64,000 nucleotides of DNA from positions 3,709,501 through 3,773,500 of the forward strand of contig NZ_CP051216.1 in assembly GCF_012516435.1 (NCBI RefSeq), given 5' to 3'. A model generated the notes under the pieces. That model had not been told where the DNA came from and did no database searches. It was given only the letters and a program-made list of their open reading frames with translations. Shown piece by piece: positions 16,885 to 24,892 of this stretch (the first letter of the stretch is position 1; each line of letters opens with the position of its first letter). This DNA comes from Pseudodesulfovibrio sp. zrk46 (GTDB lineage Bacteria; Desulfobacterota; Desulfovibrionia; Desulfovibrionales; Desulfovibrionaceae). A program made the position numbers and the translations under genes.

Positions 16885-18612
16885 ATGGCAAGAATTCTTA
16901 GAATCAACACCCGCACCAAATCGTATTCCTTTGAGGAAGTAGGCCCGTATGTCAATCTTGGCGGTCGCGCTTTGACCTCCCGCGTGATCAACAAGGAAGT
17001 TCCAGCCGACTGTCATCCTCTGAGCGCAGAGAACAAACTTGTTATCGCAACCGGTCTGCTGGGCGGCTCCACCGCTGCAAACTCCGGTCGTGTGTCCGTT
17101 GGAACCAAATCTCCGCTCACCGGCGGCATCAAAGAATCCAACTCCGGCGGCCTGTTCGCCCACAAGATGCCCAAGATGGGCCTTCTCGCCATCATCCTGG
17201 AAGACAAGCCCGCAGAGCAGGCTCCTTTTTCCACCATCGTTATTTCTGAAAACAAGGTCGAGTTCAAAGATGCCACTGACATCGTTGGCATGGACAACTA
17301 CCCCGCCCACGACAAACTGCTCGAAGAATACGGCGACAAACTGGTTGCAGCCATGATCGGCCCCGCCGGTGAAACCGTACGCCAGACTGCTACCATCCAG
17401 TTCACCGACCCCTACAAGCGCCCTGCTCGTTCCGCGGGTCGCGGCGGTACCGGTGCTGTCATGGGTTCCAAAAAGATCAAGGCCATCATCCTCGATCCCG
17501 CTGTGAATAACAAAGTCACCCCGGCCGACGCAGACTCCTTCAAGGCTTCCCGTAAGACCTGGGTCGAGATTCTTCAGGGCCACCCGGTCACATCCGAAGG
17601 TCTGCCCGCATTCGGTACCTCCGTTCTGGTCAACGTCATCAACGAAGCTGGTGCACTGCCCACCAAGAACTTCCGTTACGGTCAGGTTGATCACTCCGCT
17701 GAGATCTCCGGCGAAAAGATCGCTGAGATCATCGAATCCCGCAAAGGCAAGACCACCGAAGGTTGTCATGTCGGTTGCGTCATGCAGTGCTCCCAGCAGT
17801 ACAATGACGACAAGGGCGAATACCTGACCTCTGGTTTCGAGTACGAAACTGTTTGGGCATTCGGCGCCAACGCCATGATCAAAGACATGGACGACATCGC
17901 TACCCTTGACCGCCTCTGTGACGAAAAGGGTATGGACACCATCGAAATCGGTAACACCATCGCCATTGCCATGGATGGCGGCATCATCCCTTGGGGTGAC
18001 GGCAAAGCTGCCATTGAACTGCTCAAGAAGGTCGGCACTGGCGATCCCATGGGCATGATCATTGGTAACGGCGTTGGCTTCGCTGGTAACGCTTTCGGCG
18101 TGGATCGTCTTCCCATCGTGAAGAACCAGTCCATGCCCGCATACGACCCGCGCGCTGTTAAGGGTGTTGGCGTTACCTACGCCACCTCCGCAATGGGCGC
18201 TGACCACACCGCCGGTTACGGCGTCACCGCTAACGTCCTCGGCGTCGGCGGCACTGTTGATGGTCACAAGAAAGAGGGTAACGTAGAGCTCTCCAAGAAC
18301 CTGCAGGTTGCTACCGCAGCCATCGACTCCATGGGCTTCTGCCTGTTCGTCGCGTTCGCAGTCCTCGACTCCGAAAACGGTGTACAGGTCATGGCCGACC
18401 TCGTGCAGTCCTGGACCGGCAATGACTTCTCCGTTGACGATCTGGTTGCTCTCGGCGCCAACGCCATGAAGGACGAGCAGGAATTCAACGAACGTGCCGG
18501 CTTCACCAAGATGGACGACAAGCTGCCTCGTTTCTTCGAAACCGAGCCCCTGCCGCCTCACAACGTCACCTGGGACATCAACGAAGATGAACTTCAGGGT
18601 GCCAAGGCCTAA
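16885..18612 (+). CDS. aor: Tungsten-dependent aldehyde:ferredoxin oxidoreductase
   Basis: 575 residues from ATG 16885 (GAGG 6 bases upstream); an upstream in-frame start at 16771 is in the promoter and is rejected. The N-terminus (GGRALTSRVI) and PARSAGRGGTGAVMGSKK are family hallmarks. The [4Fe-4S] ligands are C294, C298, C302 and C486 (DSMGFC). The spacing of the first three is CX3CX3C, where the classic Pyrococcus enzyme has CX2CX3C. The enzyme oxidises aldehydes to acids with ferredoxin using a tungsten bis-pyranopterin. Codon choice is strongly biased compared with neighbours, suggesting high expression. A strong terminator follows. Confidence 0.93.
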   Translation: MARILRINTRTKSYSFEEVGPYVNLGGRALTSRVINKEVPADCHPLSAENKLVIATGLLGGSTAANSGRVSVGTKSPLTGGIKESNSGGLFAHKMPKMGLLAIILEDKPAEQAPFSTIVISENKVEFKDATDIVGMDNYPAHDKLLEEYGDKLVAAMIGPAGETVRQTATIQFTDPYKRPARSAGRGGTGAVMGSKKIKAIILDPAVNNKVTPADADSFKASRKTWVEILQGHPVTSEGLPAFGTSVLVNVINEAGALPTKNFRYGQVDHSAEISGEKIAEIIESRKGKTTEGCHVGCVMQCSQQYNDDKGEYLTSGFEYETVWAFGANAMIKDMDDIATLDRLCDEKGMDTIEIGNTIAIAMDGGIIPWGDGKAAIELLKKVGTGDPMGMIIGNGVGFAGNAFGVDRLPIVKNQSMPAYDPRAVKGVGVTYATSAMGADHTAGYGVTANVLGVGGTVDGHKKEGNVELSKNLQVATAAIDSMGFCLFVAFAVLDSENGVQVMADLVQSWTGNDFSVDDLVALGANAMKDEQEFNERAGFTKMDDKLPRFFETEPLPPHNVTWDINEDELQGAKA

Positions 18613-18636
18613 CAGCCGAATCACAACGACGAAATC

Positions 18637-18668
18637 AAAGGCCGGAGATATTTCTCCGGCCTTTTTTT
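18637..18668 (+). terminator. Rho-independent terminator after aor
   Basis: Perfect 12-bp stem AAAGGCCGGAGA/TCTCCGGCCTTT with a 4-base loop and a T-run. It separates aor from the MoaD-ThiF pair, which must have their own promoter or rely on read-through. Confidence 0.92.
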
Positions 18669-18685
18669 GTTCACATTTTTTTATC

Positions 18686-18706
18686 ATCGCATTGACCCCT
18701 TGCGAT
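18686..18706. promoter_or_regulatory. Inverted repeat upstream of the MoaD-like gene
   Basis: ATCGCA (18686-18691) and TGCGAT (18701-18706) flank a 9-base spacer, 20 bases before the start codon. Operator-like position; regulator unknown, TunR a candidate. Confidence 0.35.
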
Positions 18707-18726
18707 CAAATGAATAGATTCACTGC

Positions 18727-18954
18727 ATGGGTATCGAAATCAAAATGTTTGCCACACTGGCCAAGTATCTTCCGGAAAATCATGAGGACTACCCCATCGA
18801 TGCAGGTGAGACCATTCGCTCTCTGATCGAAAAGCTGGGTGTACCTGAAAAGGACGTAACCCTCATGTTTATCAACTCCCTTCGATCTGACCACGACGCA
18901 GAGATTAAGGACGGCGATCGCGTCGGCCTGTTCCCGCCGGTGGGCGGAGGCTAA
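18727..18954 (+). CDS. MoaD-like sulfur carrier protein
   Basis: 75 residues, the size of MoaD/ThiS beta-grasp carriers, ending in the required Gly-Gly (PPVGGG). The terminal Gly is adenylated and then thiocarboxylated to deliver sulfur to the pyranopterin. Gene order, 5 bases before a ThiF/MoeB-like activator and directly after a tungsten enzyme, suggests a carrier dedicated to the tungsten cofactor. No obvious ribosome-binding site before the ATG. Confidence 0.88.
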   Translation: MGIEIKMFATLAKYLPENHEDYPIDAGETIRSLIEKLGVPEKDVTLMFINSLRSDHDAEIKDGDRVGLFPPVGGG

Positions 18955-18959
18955 GCTTT

Positions 18960-19796
18960 ATGGCGTCACTTGGTGACCTTCTTCGTCAACAGGCAGTCAA
19001 TATCGACCTCCCCAAAGGTGGAACAGGCGATATCGTATCTGTTTGTGCAGTTGATGAAATAGCACAACAGTTGAACATGCCCGGCCACACGGTCGAAGCC
19101 GAAGCGCTCAAACGAGACATCATTCCCACAAGATATCTCCGCAACATGGATTCCATAACGGCCACTGATCAGATTCAGTTGCTTGAATCGCGCATTGCAC
19201 AGGTTGGCTTAGGAGGGCTCGGAGGGAACTTACTCGAAATGTTCCTCCGCACAGGTGTCGGGTATATCCGTGGCGCAGATGGTGACACTTTCGAAGAAAG
19301 TAATCTCAATAGGCAGTTGCTTTCCATGCCTGACGCGATTGGTATTCCCAAAGCCGAAGCAGCGGCCAAACGCGCAGCAAGTCTCAATTCTTCCACAACT
19401 TTTGAAGGACACAACAGTTTCCTGACAAAAGACAACTTACCTGATTTTCTTGAAGGTGCCGACGTTGCTATTGACGCACTGGGCGGCCTCGAAATGCGCC
19501 TCGCCCTGCAACAGGCAGCAGCCCAAAAGAACATCCCACTGGTTACCGGGGCGCTGGCAGGTTGGACTGGATATGTTGGCGTGGTGCTGCCCGGACAGGT
19601 CGGTCCTGCAAACATCATGGGCGACGACAACGGCGCCGAGGAAAAACTTGGATGCCCTGCCCCCTCCGTCACTTTCATGGCTTCTCTCATGGCTGCCGAA
19701 ACAGTACGCCTCCTCACCGGCTCAAAATCCCCCCTTGCTGGTACCATTATGGTGATAGATCTCAAATCATTGACGTTTGAAAAAATCACCCTATAG
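18960..19796 (+). CDS. ThiF/MoeB/HesA-family adenylyltransferase
   Basis: 278 residues. The ATP-binding GLGGLGGN motif is at 83-90 and NLNRQ, the conserved adenylation segment, at 115-119. The zinc-binding CxxC pairs of MoeB are absent; one Cys in EEKLGCPAPS (about 224) could be the active-site residue. The first 75 residues are an extension before the Rossmann motif. It should activate the C-terminal Gly of the MoaD-like protein encoded 5 bases upstream. GGCGGAGG lies within the end of that gene. Confidence 0.85.
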   Translation: MASLGDLLRQQAVNIDLPKGGTGDIVSVCAVDEIAQQLNMPGHTVEAEALKRDIIPTRYLRNMDSITATDQIQLLESRIAQVGLGGLGGNLLEMFLRTGVGYIRGADGDTFEESNLNRQLLSMPDAIGIPKAEAAAKRAASLNSSTTFEGHNSFLTKDNLPDFLEGADVAIDALGGLEMRLALQQAAAQKNIPLVTGALAGWTGYVGVVLPGQVGPANIMGDDNGAEEKLGCPAPSVTFMASLMAAETVRLLTGSKSPLAGTIMVIDLKSLTFEKITL

Positions 19797-19871
19797 TTCG
19801 CCATTCACTTTTTGGTGTCAGACTAAGAGTATTGTGCTTCTGTTGACTTAATACGGCGGCTGCTGCATATA

Positions 19872-19902
19872 TTCGTATTTACCGACTAGAGGATAATACG
19901 AA
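19872..19902. promoter_or_regulatory. 31-bp dyad upstream of tunR
   Basis: Perfect 8-bp arms TTCGTATT (19872-19879) and AATACGAA (19895-19902) with a 15-base spacer, about 30 bases before the regulator gene that leads the tungstate transport genes. A likely operator, probably autoregulatory. Confidence 0.55.
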
Positions 19903-19933
19903 GAAGTCTTTTACTGCGAACAAACAGAGCGCC

Positions 19934-20320
19934 ATGAAACAAAGAGACAAAGCCACGCTTCGCCTTCGGGTCTGGATCGAACAGGAAAATGAAATCTACA
20001 TAGGCATCGGGAGCACCCTGCTGCTACAACACATCGAAAAACTTGGCTCTTTACGAAAAGCCGCCGAAGAACTGGGTATGTCTTACAGACGTGCATGGGG
20101 CAAACTCAAGAATGCCGAGGAAAGAATCGGCCGCCCGCTAGTTGAGAAGACAAAGGGCAAAGGCCAACGATTCAATTTGTCGCCTTTCGGCAAAGAGCTG
20201 ATGGAAAAATTCCTGCAATTCTATGTTGATGTAGAGGATTACGCCACAAAACGGGCATCCGAAGTACTCGAAATGGATACCGTTAAATCCGGCGAATTCT
20301 ATCGTGACGATACGGAATAA
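19934..20320 (+). CDS. tunR: TunR-like single-domain ModE-family regulator
   Basis: 128 residues. The winged helix-turn-helix of ModE is clear: GSLRKAAEELGMSYRRAW followed by the wing GKGQRFNLSPFGKELMEKF. The molybdate-binding (molbindin) domains of E. coli ModE are missing. This matches the TunR group described in Desulfovibrio as regulators of tungstoenzymes and tungstate transport. It sits between the aor/MoaD genes and tupABC, 45 bases before tupA. How it senses metal without molbindin is not evident from the sequence. Confidence 0.85.
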   Translation: MKQRDKATLRLRVWIEQENEIYIGIGSTLLLQHIEKLGSLRKAAEELGMSYRRAWGKLKNAEERIGRPLVEKTKGKGQRFNLSPFGKELMEKFLQFYVDVEDYATKRASEVLEMDTVKSGEFYRDDTE

Positions 20321-20365
20321 TTATTGTGTAAACCTGCAAACTACAACCCCTTGAGGAGATTTGGA

Positions 20366-21190
20366 ATGAAACGCTTCTACTCTGTTGCTCTGGCTCTCGT
20401 CCTCACCGTGGCGCTGGCCGTGCCCGCAATGGCAGGCAAAACCCTGATGATGGCAACCACCACTTCCACCGCTAACACTGGTCTTCTGGATGAACTCATC
20501 GTTCCTCAGTATAAAAAAGACACTGGCGTTGAGATCAAGTTCGTTGCTGTCGGTACCGGTAAAGCTCTCAAAATGGCCGAAAACTGCGACGTCGATGTCG
20601 TTCTGGTTCACGCTCCCGGCGCTGAAAAGAAGTACATGGACAAAGGCGTTCTGGTTGACCGCAAAGAGCTGATGTACAACGACTTCGTTATCATCGGTCC
20701 CGCATCCGACCCTGCAGGCGTCAAAGGCATGTCCGTTACCGACGCTCTGAAGGCTATTGCTGCCAAGAAAGCTCCCTTCACCAGCCGCGGCGACAACTCC
20801 GGTACCAACAAGAAAGAAATTTCCCTGTGGAAGTCTGCTGGCATGGCAGTTCCCGAAAAGCAGGACTGGTACGTTCAGACCGGTCAGGGCATGCTCCCGA
20901 CCATCAACATCGCCAATGAAAAGCAGGGCTACACCATGACTGACCGTGGCACCTACATCAAGTATTCCCACACCAACGGCGGCAACCCGCCTCTGAAGGT
21001 GCTCGTGGAAGGCGACAAGGTGCTGTTCAACCAGTACTCCGGCCTGGCTGTTAACCCCAAGCACTGCAAGGACGCTCAGTACGAAATGGCCAAGCAGTTC
21101 ATCGCATGGATGGCATCTCCCGCCACCCAGAAGGCAATCGGCGAATTCAAGCTCTTGGGTATGAAGCTTTTCATTCCCAACGCTAAGTAA
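20366..21190 (+). CDS. tupA: Tungstate ABC transporter, substrate-binding protein
   Basis: 274 residues from ATG 20366 (TGAGGAG upstream). Signal peptide 1-23 (LAVPAMAG). The oxyanion-binding TTTSTANTG motif (about 30-38) and SRGDNSGTNKKE are diagnostic of TupA as opposed to ModA. It captures tungstate in the periplasm for TupBC. The coding sequence shows the same strong codon bias as aor, suggesting abundant product. Confidence 0.93.
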   Translation: MKRFYSVALALVLTVALAVPAMAGKTLMMATTTSTANTGLLDELIVPQYKKDTGVEIKFVAVGTGKALKMAENCDVDVVLVHAPGAEKKYMDKGVLVDRKELMYNDFVIIGPASDPAGVKGMSVTDALKAIAAKKAPFTSRGDNSGTNKKEISLWKSAGMAVPEKQDWYVQTGQGMLPTINIANEKQGYTMTDRGTYIKYSHTNGGNPPLKVLVEGDKVLFNQYSGLAVNPKHCKDAQYEMAKQFIAWMASPATQKAIGEFKLLGMKLFIPNAK

Positions 21191-21207
21191 TCCGAGTATG
21201 AGTCTTG

Positions 21208-21233
21208 CCGGGGGGACGCCAAGTCCCCCCCGG
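21208..21233 (+). repeat. GC-rich intercistronic hairpin between tupA and tupB
   Basis: CCGGGGGGAC (21208-21217) pairs with GTCCCCCCCGG (21223-21233) around a 5-base loop with no T-run. Such hairpins after binding-protein genes usually protect the upstream message and keep its product in excess of the permease. Confidence 0.7.
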
Positions 21234-21247
21234 ATTAAGGATTACAA

Positions 21248-21943
21248 ATGGATTATCTGATTCAAGGCTTCATACAGGGATTCGTTCTCCTCTTCACAGG
21301 CAACGCCGAAACTTACTCCGCGATTTGGGCGACAGTAGCGGCTTCCACCATCTCAATGGTATGCAGCCTCGCCACCGGCATCCCCCTCGGCTTTCTCCTC
21401 GGTCATAAAAATTTTCCCGGTAAAAAGGTTGTCCGAACCATCGTGGACACCCTGCTCTCTTTCCCTACAGTTGTTATCGGTCTTCTCGTCTATGCGTTCC
21501 TCACTCGAAATGGACCACTTGGCAGTACAGGCCTCTTATTCACCCTTCCCGGTATGGCCATGGGGCAGACGTTGCTCGGGCTGCCCATCATCATAGCGAT
21601 GACAGCCAATGCAGTGGAAGGTCTGGACAAACGCCTTCCCATGACCCTCACGACACTGGGTGCCAACCCAAGGCAGATTCTTTGGGCCACGGTCATGGAG
21701 GCCCGTTTCTCCATCATGCTTGCCGCCATGGCCGCTTACGGACGCATCGTATCTGAGGTCGGTATCTCTATGATGGTGGGCGGCAACATCAAGTGGCACA
21801 CCCGTACCATCACCACAGCCATCGCTCTGGAAACAGGTAAAGGCGAGTTTGCCGTAGGCATTGCGCTCGGCATGGTACTCCTCACAGTGGCACTGCTGGT
21901 AAACATTTTTACTTCTGGACTCAAGAAGAAGGCAGTGCATTAA
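21248..21943 (+). CDS. tupB: Tungstate ABC transporter, permease
   Basis: 231 residues, five or six membrane helices. The EAA-type loop that contacts the ATPase reads TLGANPRQILWATVMEAR (about 138-155). Forms the membrane channel of TupABC. Stop codon TAA overlaps the tupC ATG (TAAATG), indicating coupled translation. Confidence 0.92.
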   Translation: MDYLIQGFIQGFVLLFTGNAETYSAIWATVAASTISMVCSLATGIPLGFLLGHKNFPGKKVVRTIVDTLLSFPTVVIGLLVYAFLTRNGPLGSTGLLFTLPGMAMGQTLLGLPIIIAMTANAVEGLDKRLPMTLTTLGANPRQILWATVMEARFSIMLAAMAAYGRIVSEVGISMMVGGNIKWHTRTITTAIALETGKGEFAVGIALGMVLLTVALLVNIFTSGLKKKAVH

Positions 21944-22600
21944 ATGGCGACTCCAATTATATCTCTCAATAACATCCGACAGGAGTACGCTGGACGCACC
22001 GCCCTTTCCATCGACAAGTTGGACATTGAACCTGGGAGCATCATCGGTTTGGCCGGCCCCAATGGTTCAGGCAAATCCACCCTGCTACGCATGCTTGCTT
22101 TTTTGGATGCCCCTTCCCATGGAACCATAAAATTCATGGGAGCCAAAACATCCATCAAGCTCGGCGCAGTCCATAGACAAGTCACACTGATGGTACAGGA
22201 GCCCTACCTGCTCAAGCGAACTGTCCACGCCAATGTGGCATACGGACTCAAAGTGCGTGGAAAATCGGACAAGACGACAAAAGTCCATAACGCGCTGATC
22301 ATGGTGGGCTTGGAACCTGAAAAATTTGCTGACAGACAGTGGTATGAACTTTCCGGTGGCGAAGCACAACGCGTGGCACTCGCCGCTCGACTGGTGCTCA
22401 AGCCACGCGTGTTACTAATGGACGAACCCACAGCCAGCCTTGACGTCAAGAGTTCGGCCTTAATTCGCCAAGCAGCACTCAGCGCACGTGACAAAAACGG
22501 CACCACCTTGGTCATCGCCAGTCACGACCTGCCATGGCTGGCAGAAGTAAGCGATAAGACCATTCATTTGGAAGACGGCAAAATCACCGATATTAATTAG
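21944..22600 (+). CDS. tupC: Tungstate ABC transporter, ATP-binding protein
   Basis: 218 residues. Walker A GPNGSGKST (about 38-46), signature LSGGEAQRVALAARL, Walker B VLLMDEPTASLD and the switch His in VIASHD. Energises tungstate import. Short for an ABC ATPase, lacking the C-terminal regulatory TOBE domain seen in ModC. Confidence 0.93.
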   Translation: MATPIISLNNIRQEYAGRTALSIDKLDIEPGSIIGLAGPNGSGKSTLLRMLAFLDAPSHGTIKFMGAKTSIKLGAVHRQVTLMVQEPYLLKRTVHANVAYGLKVRGKSDKTTKVHNALIMVGLEPEKFADRQWYELSGGEAQRVALAARLVLKPRVLLMDEPTASLDVKSSALIRQAALSARDKNGTTLVIASHDLPWLAEVSDKTIHLEDGKITDIN

Positions 22601-22618
22601 GACAGACTGGAGAGAACC

Positions 22619-23329
22619 ATGAAGGCAGTATCCATCGTCGGCCCCAAAAATTCGGGCAAGACAACCCTTGGTCTGCAGCTCGCAAAGCAGTTTAAAGAAA
22701 TGGGCCTGACCGTGGCAGCAGCCAAGTTCAGCCATCACGGTATGGACTGGAAACAGGACACTGACACCGCTCAATACGCTAAAACCTGCGACACGGTGGC
22801 AGGCTTAGGCCCAAGCGAAACTTTTGTCCATTGGACAGATAAACGCTTTCTCCCAGATATCCTTCCTCTTCTTACCGCTGATGTTCTGATCGTTGAAGGC
22901 GGTAAATCTCTGGGCTACCTCCCACGCATTCTTTGCCTGTATGGAGACCTCTCCGATGGCACAGACTGGCTATCTCCCGAGTTGGCCATTGCGACCTACG
23001 GAGACGAGACCATTGATGGGATTCAGGCCCATAATTCCATCAAGGAGTTAGCGGAAACGGTGCTTGAAAAGGGATTCTTTCTCCCCGGAATGGACTGTGA
23101 GACCTGCGGACGACCGGACTGTAAAGGTCTGGCAGTCGATATCGTGAAAGGGCTCGTCACCCCTGACGCATGTTTAGCCCTCAAAAATTCCATTTCTGTG
23201 GACATCAATGGTGCTCCATTGGGCATGAAACCTTTTGTGGAAGACATTGTATCTGCCGCTATCCGCGAGATGATTCGCACCTTGAAAGGATACTCTCCGG
23301 GCAAGGCTACCATCAAACTGGACGTATAA
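22619..23329 (+). CDS. MobB-like P-loop protein with Cys-rich C-terminal region
   Basis: 236 residues. P-loop GPKNSGKTT (8-16) and the pattern of MobB, the GTP-binding adaptor in molybdopterin guanine dinucleotide synthesis. The C-terminal third is not typical MobB: C160, C163 and C168 (MDCETCGRPDCKG) could bind a metal or cluster. Placed 18 bases after tupC, so probably part of the same transcript and of tungsten cofactor assembly. Exact role uncertain. Its stop TAA shares a base with the trmL start. Confidence 0.8.
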   Translation: MKAVSIVGPKNSGKTTLGLQLAKQFKEMGLTVAAAKFSHHGMDWKQDTDTAQYAKTCDTVAGLGPSETFVHWTDKRFLPDILPLLTADVLIVEGGKSLGYLPRILCLYGDLSDGTDWLSPELAIATYGDETIDGIQAHNSIKELAETVLEKGFFLPGMDCETCGRPDCKGLAVDIVKGLVTPDACLALKNSISVDINGAPLGMKPFVEDIVSAAIREMIRTLKGYSPGKATIKLDV

Positions 23330-23781
23330 TGCGCATCGTACTTTTTGAGCCGGAGATTCCCCCTAACACCGGCAATATTGCTCGTCTGTGTGCTGCCACA
23401 AAGACCCCGCTTCATCTCATAGAACCGCTAGGTTTCAAGATCGATAACAAACACCTCAAACGTGCAGGGCTTGACTATTGGCCTCATGTTGATGTGACAG
23501 TGCATCCTGATTTCGATCACTTCGTGAATACCGTAAATCCACCACGTATGGTTATGGCCAGCACCAAGGCCGCTACCCCACATCATCGATTTGAGTTTCA
23601 TCCTGACGATGCAATCGTAATGGGCCCTGAGACTCGGGGACTGCCAGCAGAGATGATGGAGCAATACCCTGTTGGGGTACGTATTCCCATTTGGGGCGAA
23701 GTAAGAAGCCTCAACCTCTCCACTGCCACAGGTATTCTTCTTTTCGAAGCCCTTCGCCAGACTGATTTAATCGTAGATTAG
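23329..23781 (+). CDS. trmL: tRNA (cytidine/uridine-34 2'-O)-methyltransferase
   Basis: 150 residues from ATG 23329. SPOUT methyltransferase with the trefoil-knot motifs: NTGNIARLC near the start, IVMGPETRGLP (about 100) and VRSLNLSTATGI near the C-terminus. TrmL methylates the wobble ribose of certain tRNA-Leu. The longer open frame from 23170 overlaps mobB and is discarded. Housekeeping gene, linked to the preceding operon by a one-base overlap. Confidence 0.92.
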   Translation: MRIVLFEPEIPPNTGNIARLCAATKTPLHLIEPLGFKIDNKHLKRAGLDYWPHVDVTVHPDFDHFVNTVNPPRMVMASTKAATPHHRFEFHPDDAIVMGPETRGLPAEMMEQYPVGVRIPIWGEVRSLNLSTATGILLFEALRQTDLIVD

Positions 23782-23802
23782 CTGACTGCAGCTTGTTTTT
23801 TT
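23780..23802 (+). terminator. Probable terminator after trmL
   Basis: Short stem AGCTG/CAGCT with a 4-base loop, then TTG and a T-run. The stem is short but the position fits. Confidence 0.5.
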
Positions 23803-23875
23803 CTGCTGCGAACTGTATTGTTGCGCTGGCGAAAAAATGCCCACAATACGATAACCAAAACACTCACATAACCAT

Positions 23876-24892
23876 ATGAAATTACTTGTTACCGGCGGCT
23901 GCGGCTTCATCGGCACCAACTTCATCCGCCTTATGCTCGCGAAGCATCCGGACTGGTCCATCACCAATCTGGACAAGCTCACCTATGCAGGCAACCGACT
24001 GAATCTGTTGGACCTGGAAGAAAACGAAAACCGCTACGACTTCGTTCAGGGCGACATTTGTGACCGCGACCTGATCATGGATCTGCTCGACGGCAACAAA
24101 GTGGACGCCGTGATCAACTTTGCGGCGGAATCCCATGTAGACCGCTCCATCAATGATCCTTCTCCGTTCGTCGTCACCAATGTGCAGGGAGCGCAGAACC
24201 TGTTGGAATGTGCCCGCCAACGCAAGATTGATCGCTTCGTACACATCTCAACGGATGAGGTGTATGGCACTCTCGGCGACGAAGGCAAATTTGAAGAGAC
24301 CACTCCGCTTGCACCGAACTCCCCCTACTCTGCCAGCAAGGCAGGTGCAGACATGATGGCACGAGCGTATTTCGAGACATACGGTTTCCCAGTGCTCGTT
24401 ACTCGCTGTTCCAACAACTACGGTCCATACCAGTTCCCAGAGAAACTCATTCCGCTGATGTACATGAATGCCTTGGCTGACAAGCCCCTGCCTGTATATG
24501 GCGACGGCCTCAATGTTCGTGACTGGATTTACGTGGACGACCACTGCCTTGGAGTTGAATTGACTCTGCTCAAAGGCCGAGAGGGCCAAGCATACAACTT
24601 TGGTGGAGACGCGGAAGAGACAAACATCAATGTGGTCAAAACCCTCCTCTCCGTTGTGGGCAAACCTGAATCTCTCATTACCTACGTCAAAGACCGCCCC
24701 GGCCATGACAAGCGTTACGCCATGGACTTCACTCTTGCCGCCGACGAACTTGGCTTTGCTCCTACGGTGAATTTCGAAGAAGGACTCAAGAAGACCATCG
24801 AATGGTACAAAACCAACGCCACTTGGCTGGAACAAGTCCAAAGTGGTGAATACCGCAATTTCATGGATACCTGGTACGAGGAGCGTTCCTAA
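23876..24892 (+). CDS. rfbB: dTDP-glucose 4,6-dehydratase
   Basis: 338 residues. Extended SDR fold: NAD-binding GGCGFIGTN (7-15), STDEVYG with the catalytic Thr-Asp-Glu triad, and YSASKAG with the YxxxK pair. Converts dTDP-glucose to dTDP-4-keto-6-deoxyglucose, the second step to dTDP-L-rhamnose. Its last base is the first base of the rfbD start (TAATG). No clear ribosome-binding site before the ATG. Confidence 0.95.
   Translation: MKLLVTGGCGFIGTNFIRLMLAKHPDWSITNLDKLTYAGNRLNLLDLEENENRYDFVQGDICDRDLIMDLLDGNKVDAVINFAAESHVDRSINDPSPFVVTNVQGAQNLLECARQRKIDRFVHISTDEVYGTLGDEGKFEETTPLAPNSPYSASKAGADMMARAYFETYGFPVLVTRCSNNYGPYQFPEKLIPLMYMNALADKPLPVYGDGLNVRDWIYVDDHCLGVELTLLKGREGQAYNFGGDAEETNINVVKTLLSVVGKPESLITYVKDRPGHDKRYAMDFTLAADELGFAPTVNFEEGLKKTIEWYKTNATWLEQVQSGEYRNFMDTWYEERS

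Noticed and set aside
16831-18687. 618-codon minus-strand frame over aor
   Set aside because: Shadow frame caused by biased codon use in the aldehyde oxidoreductase gene.
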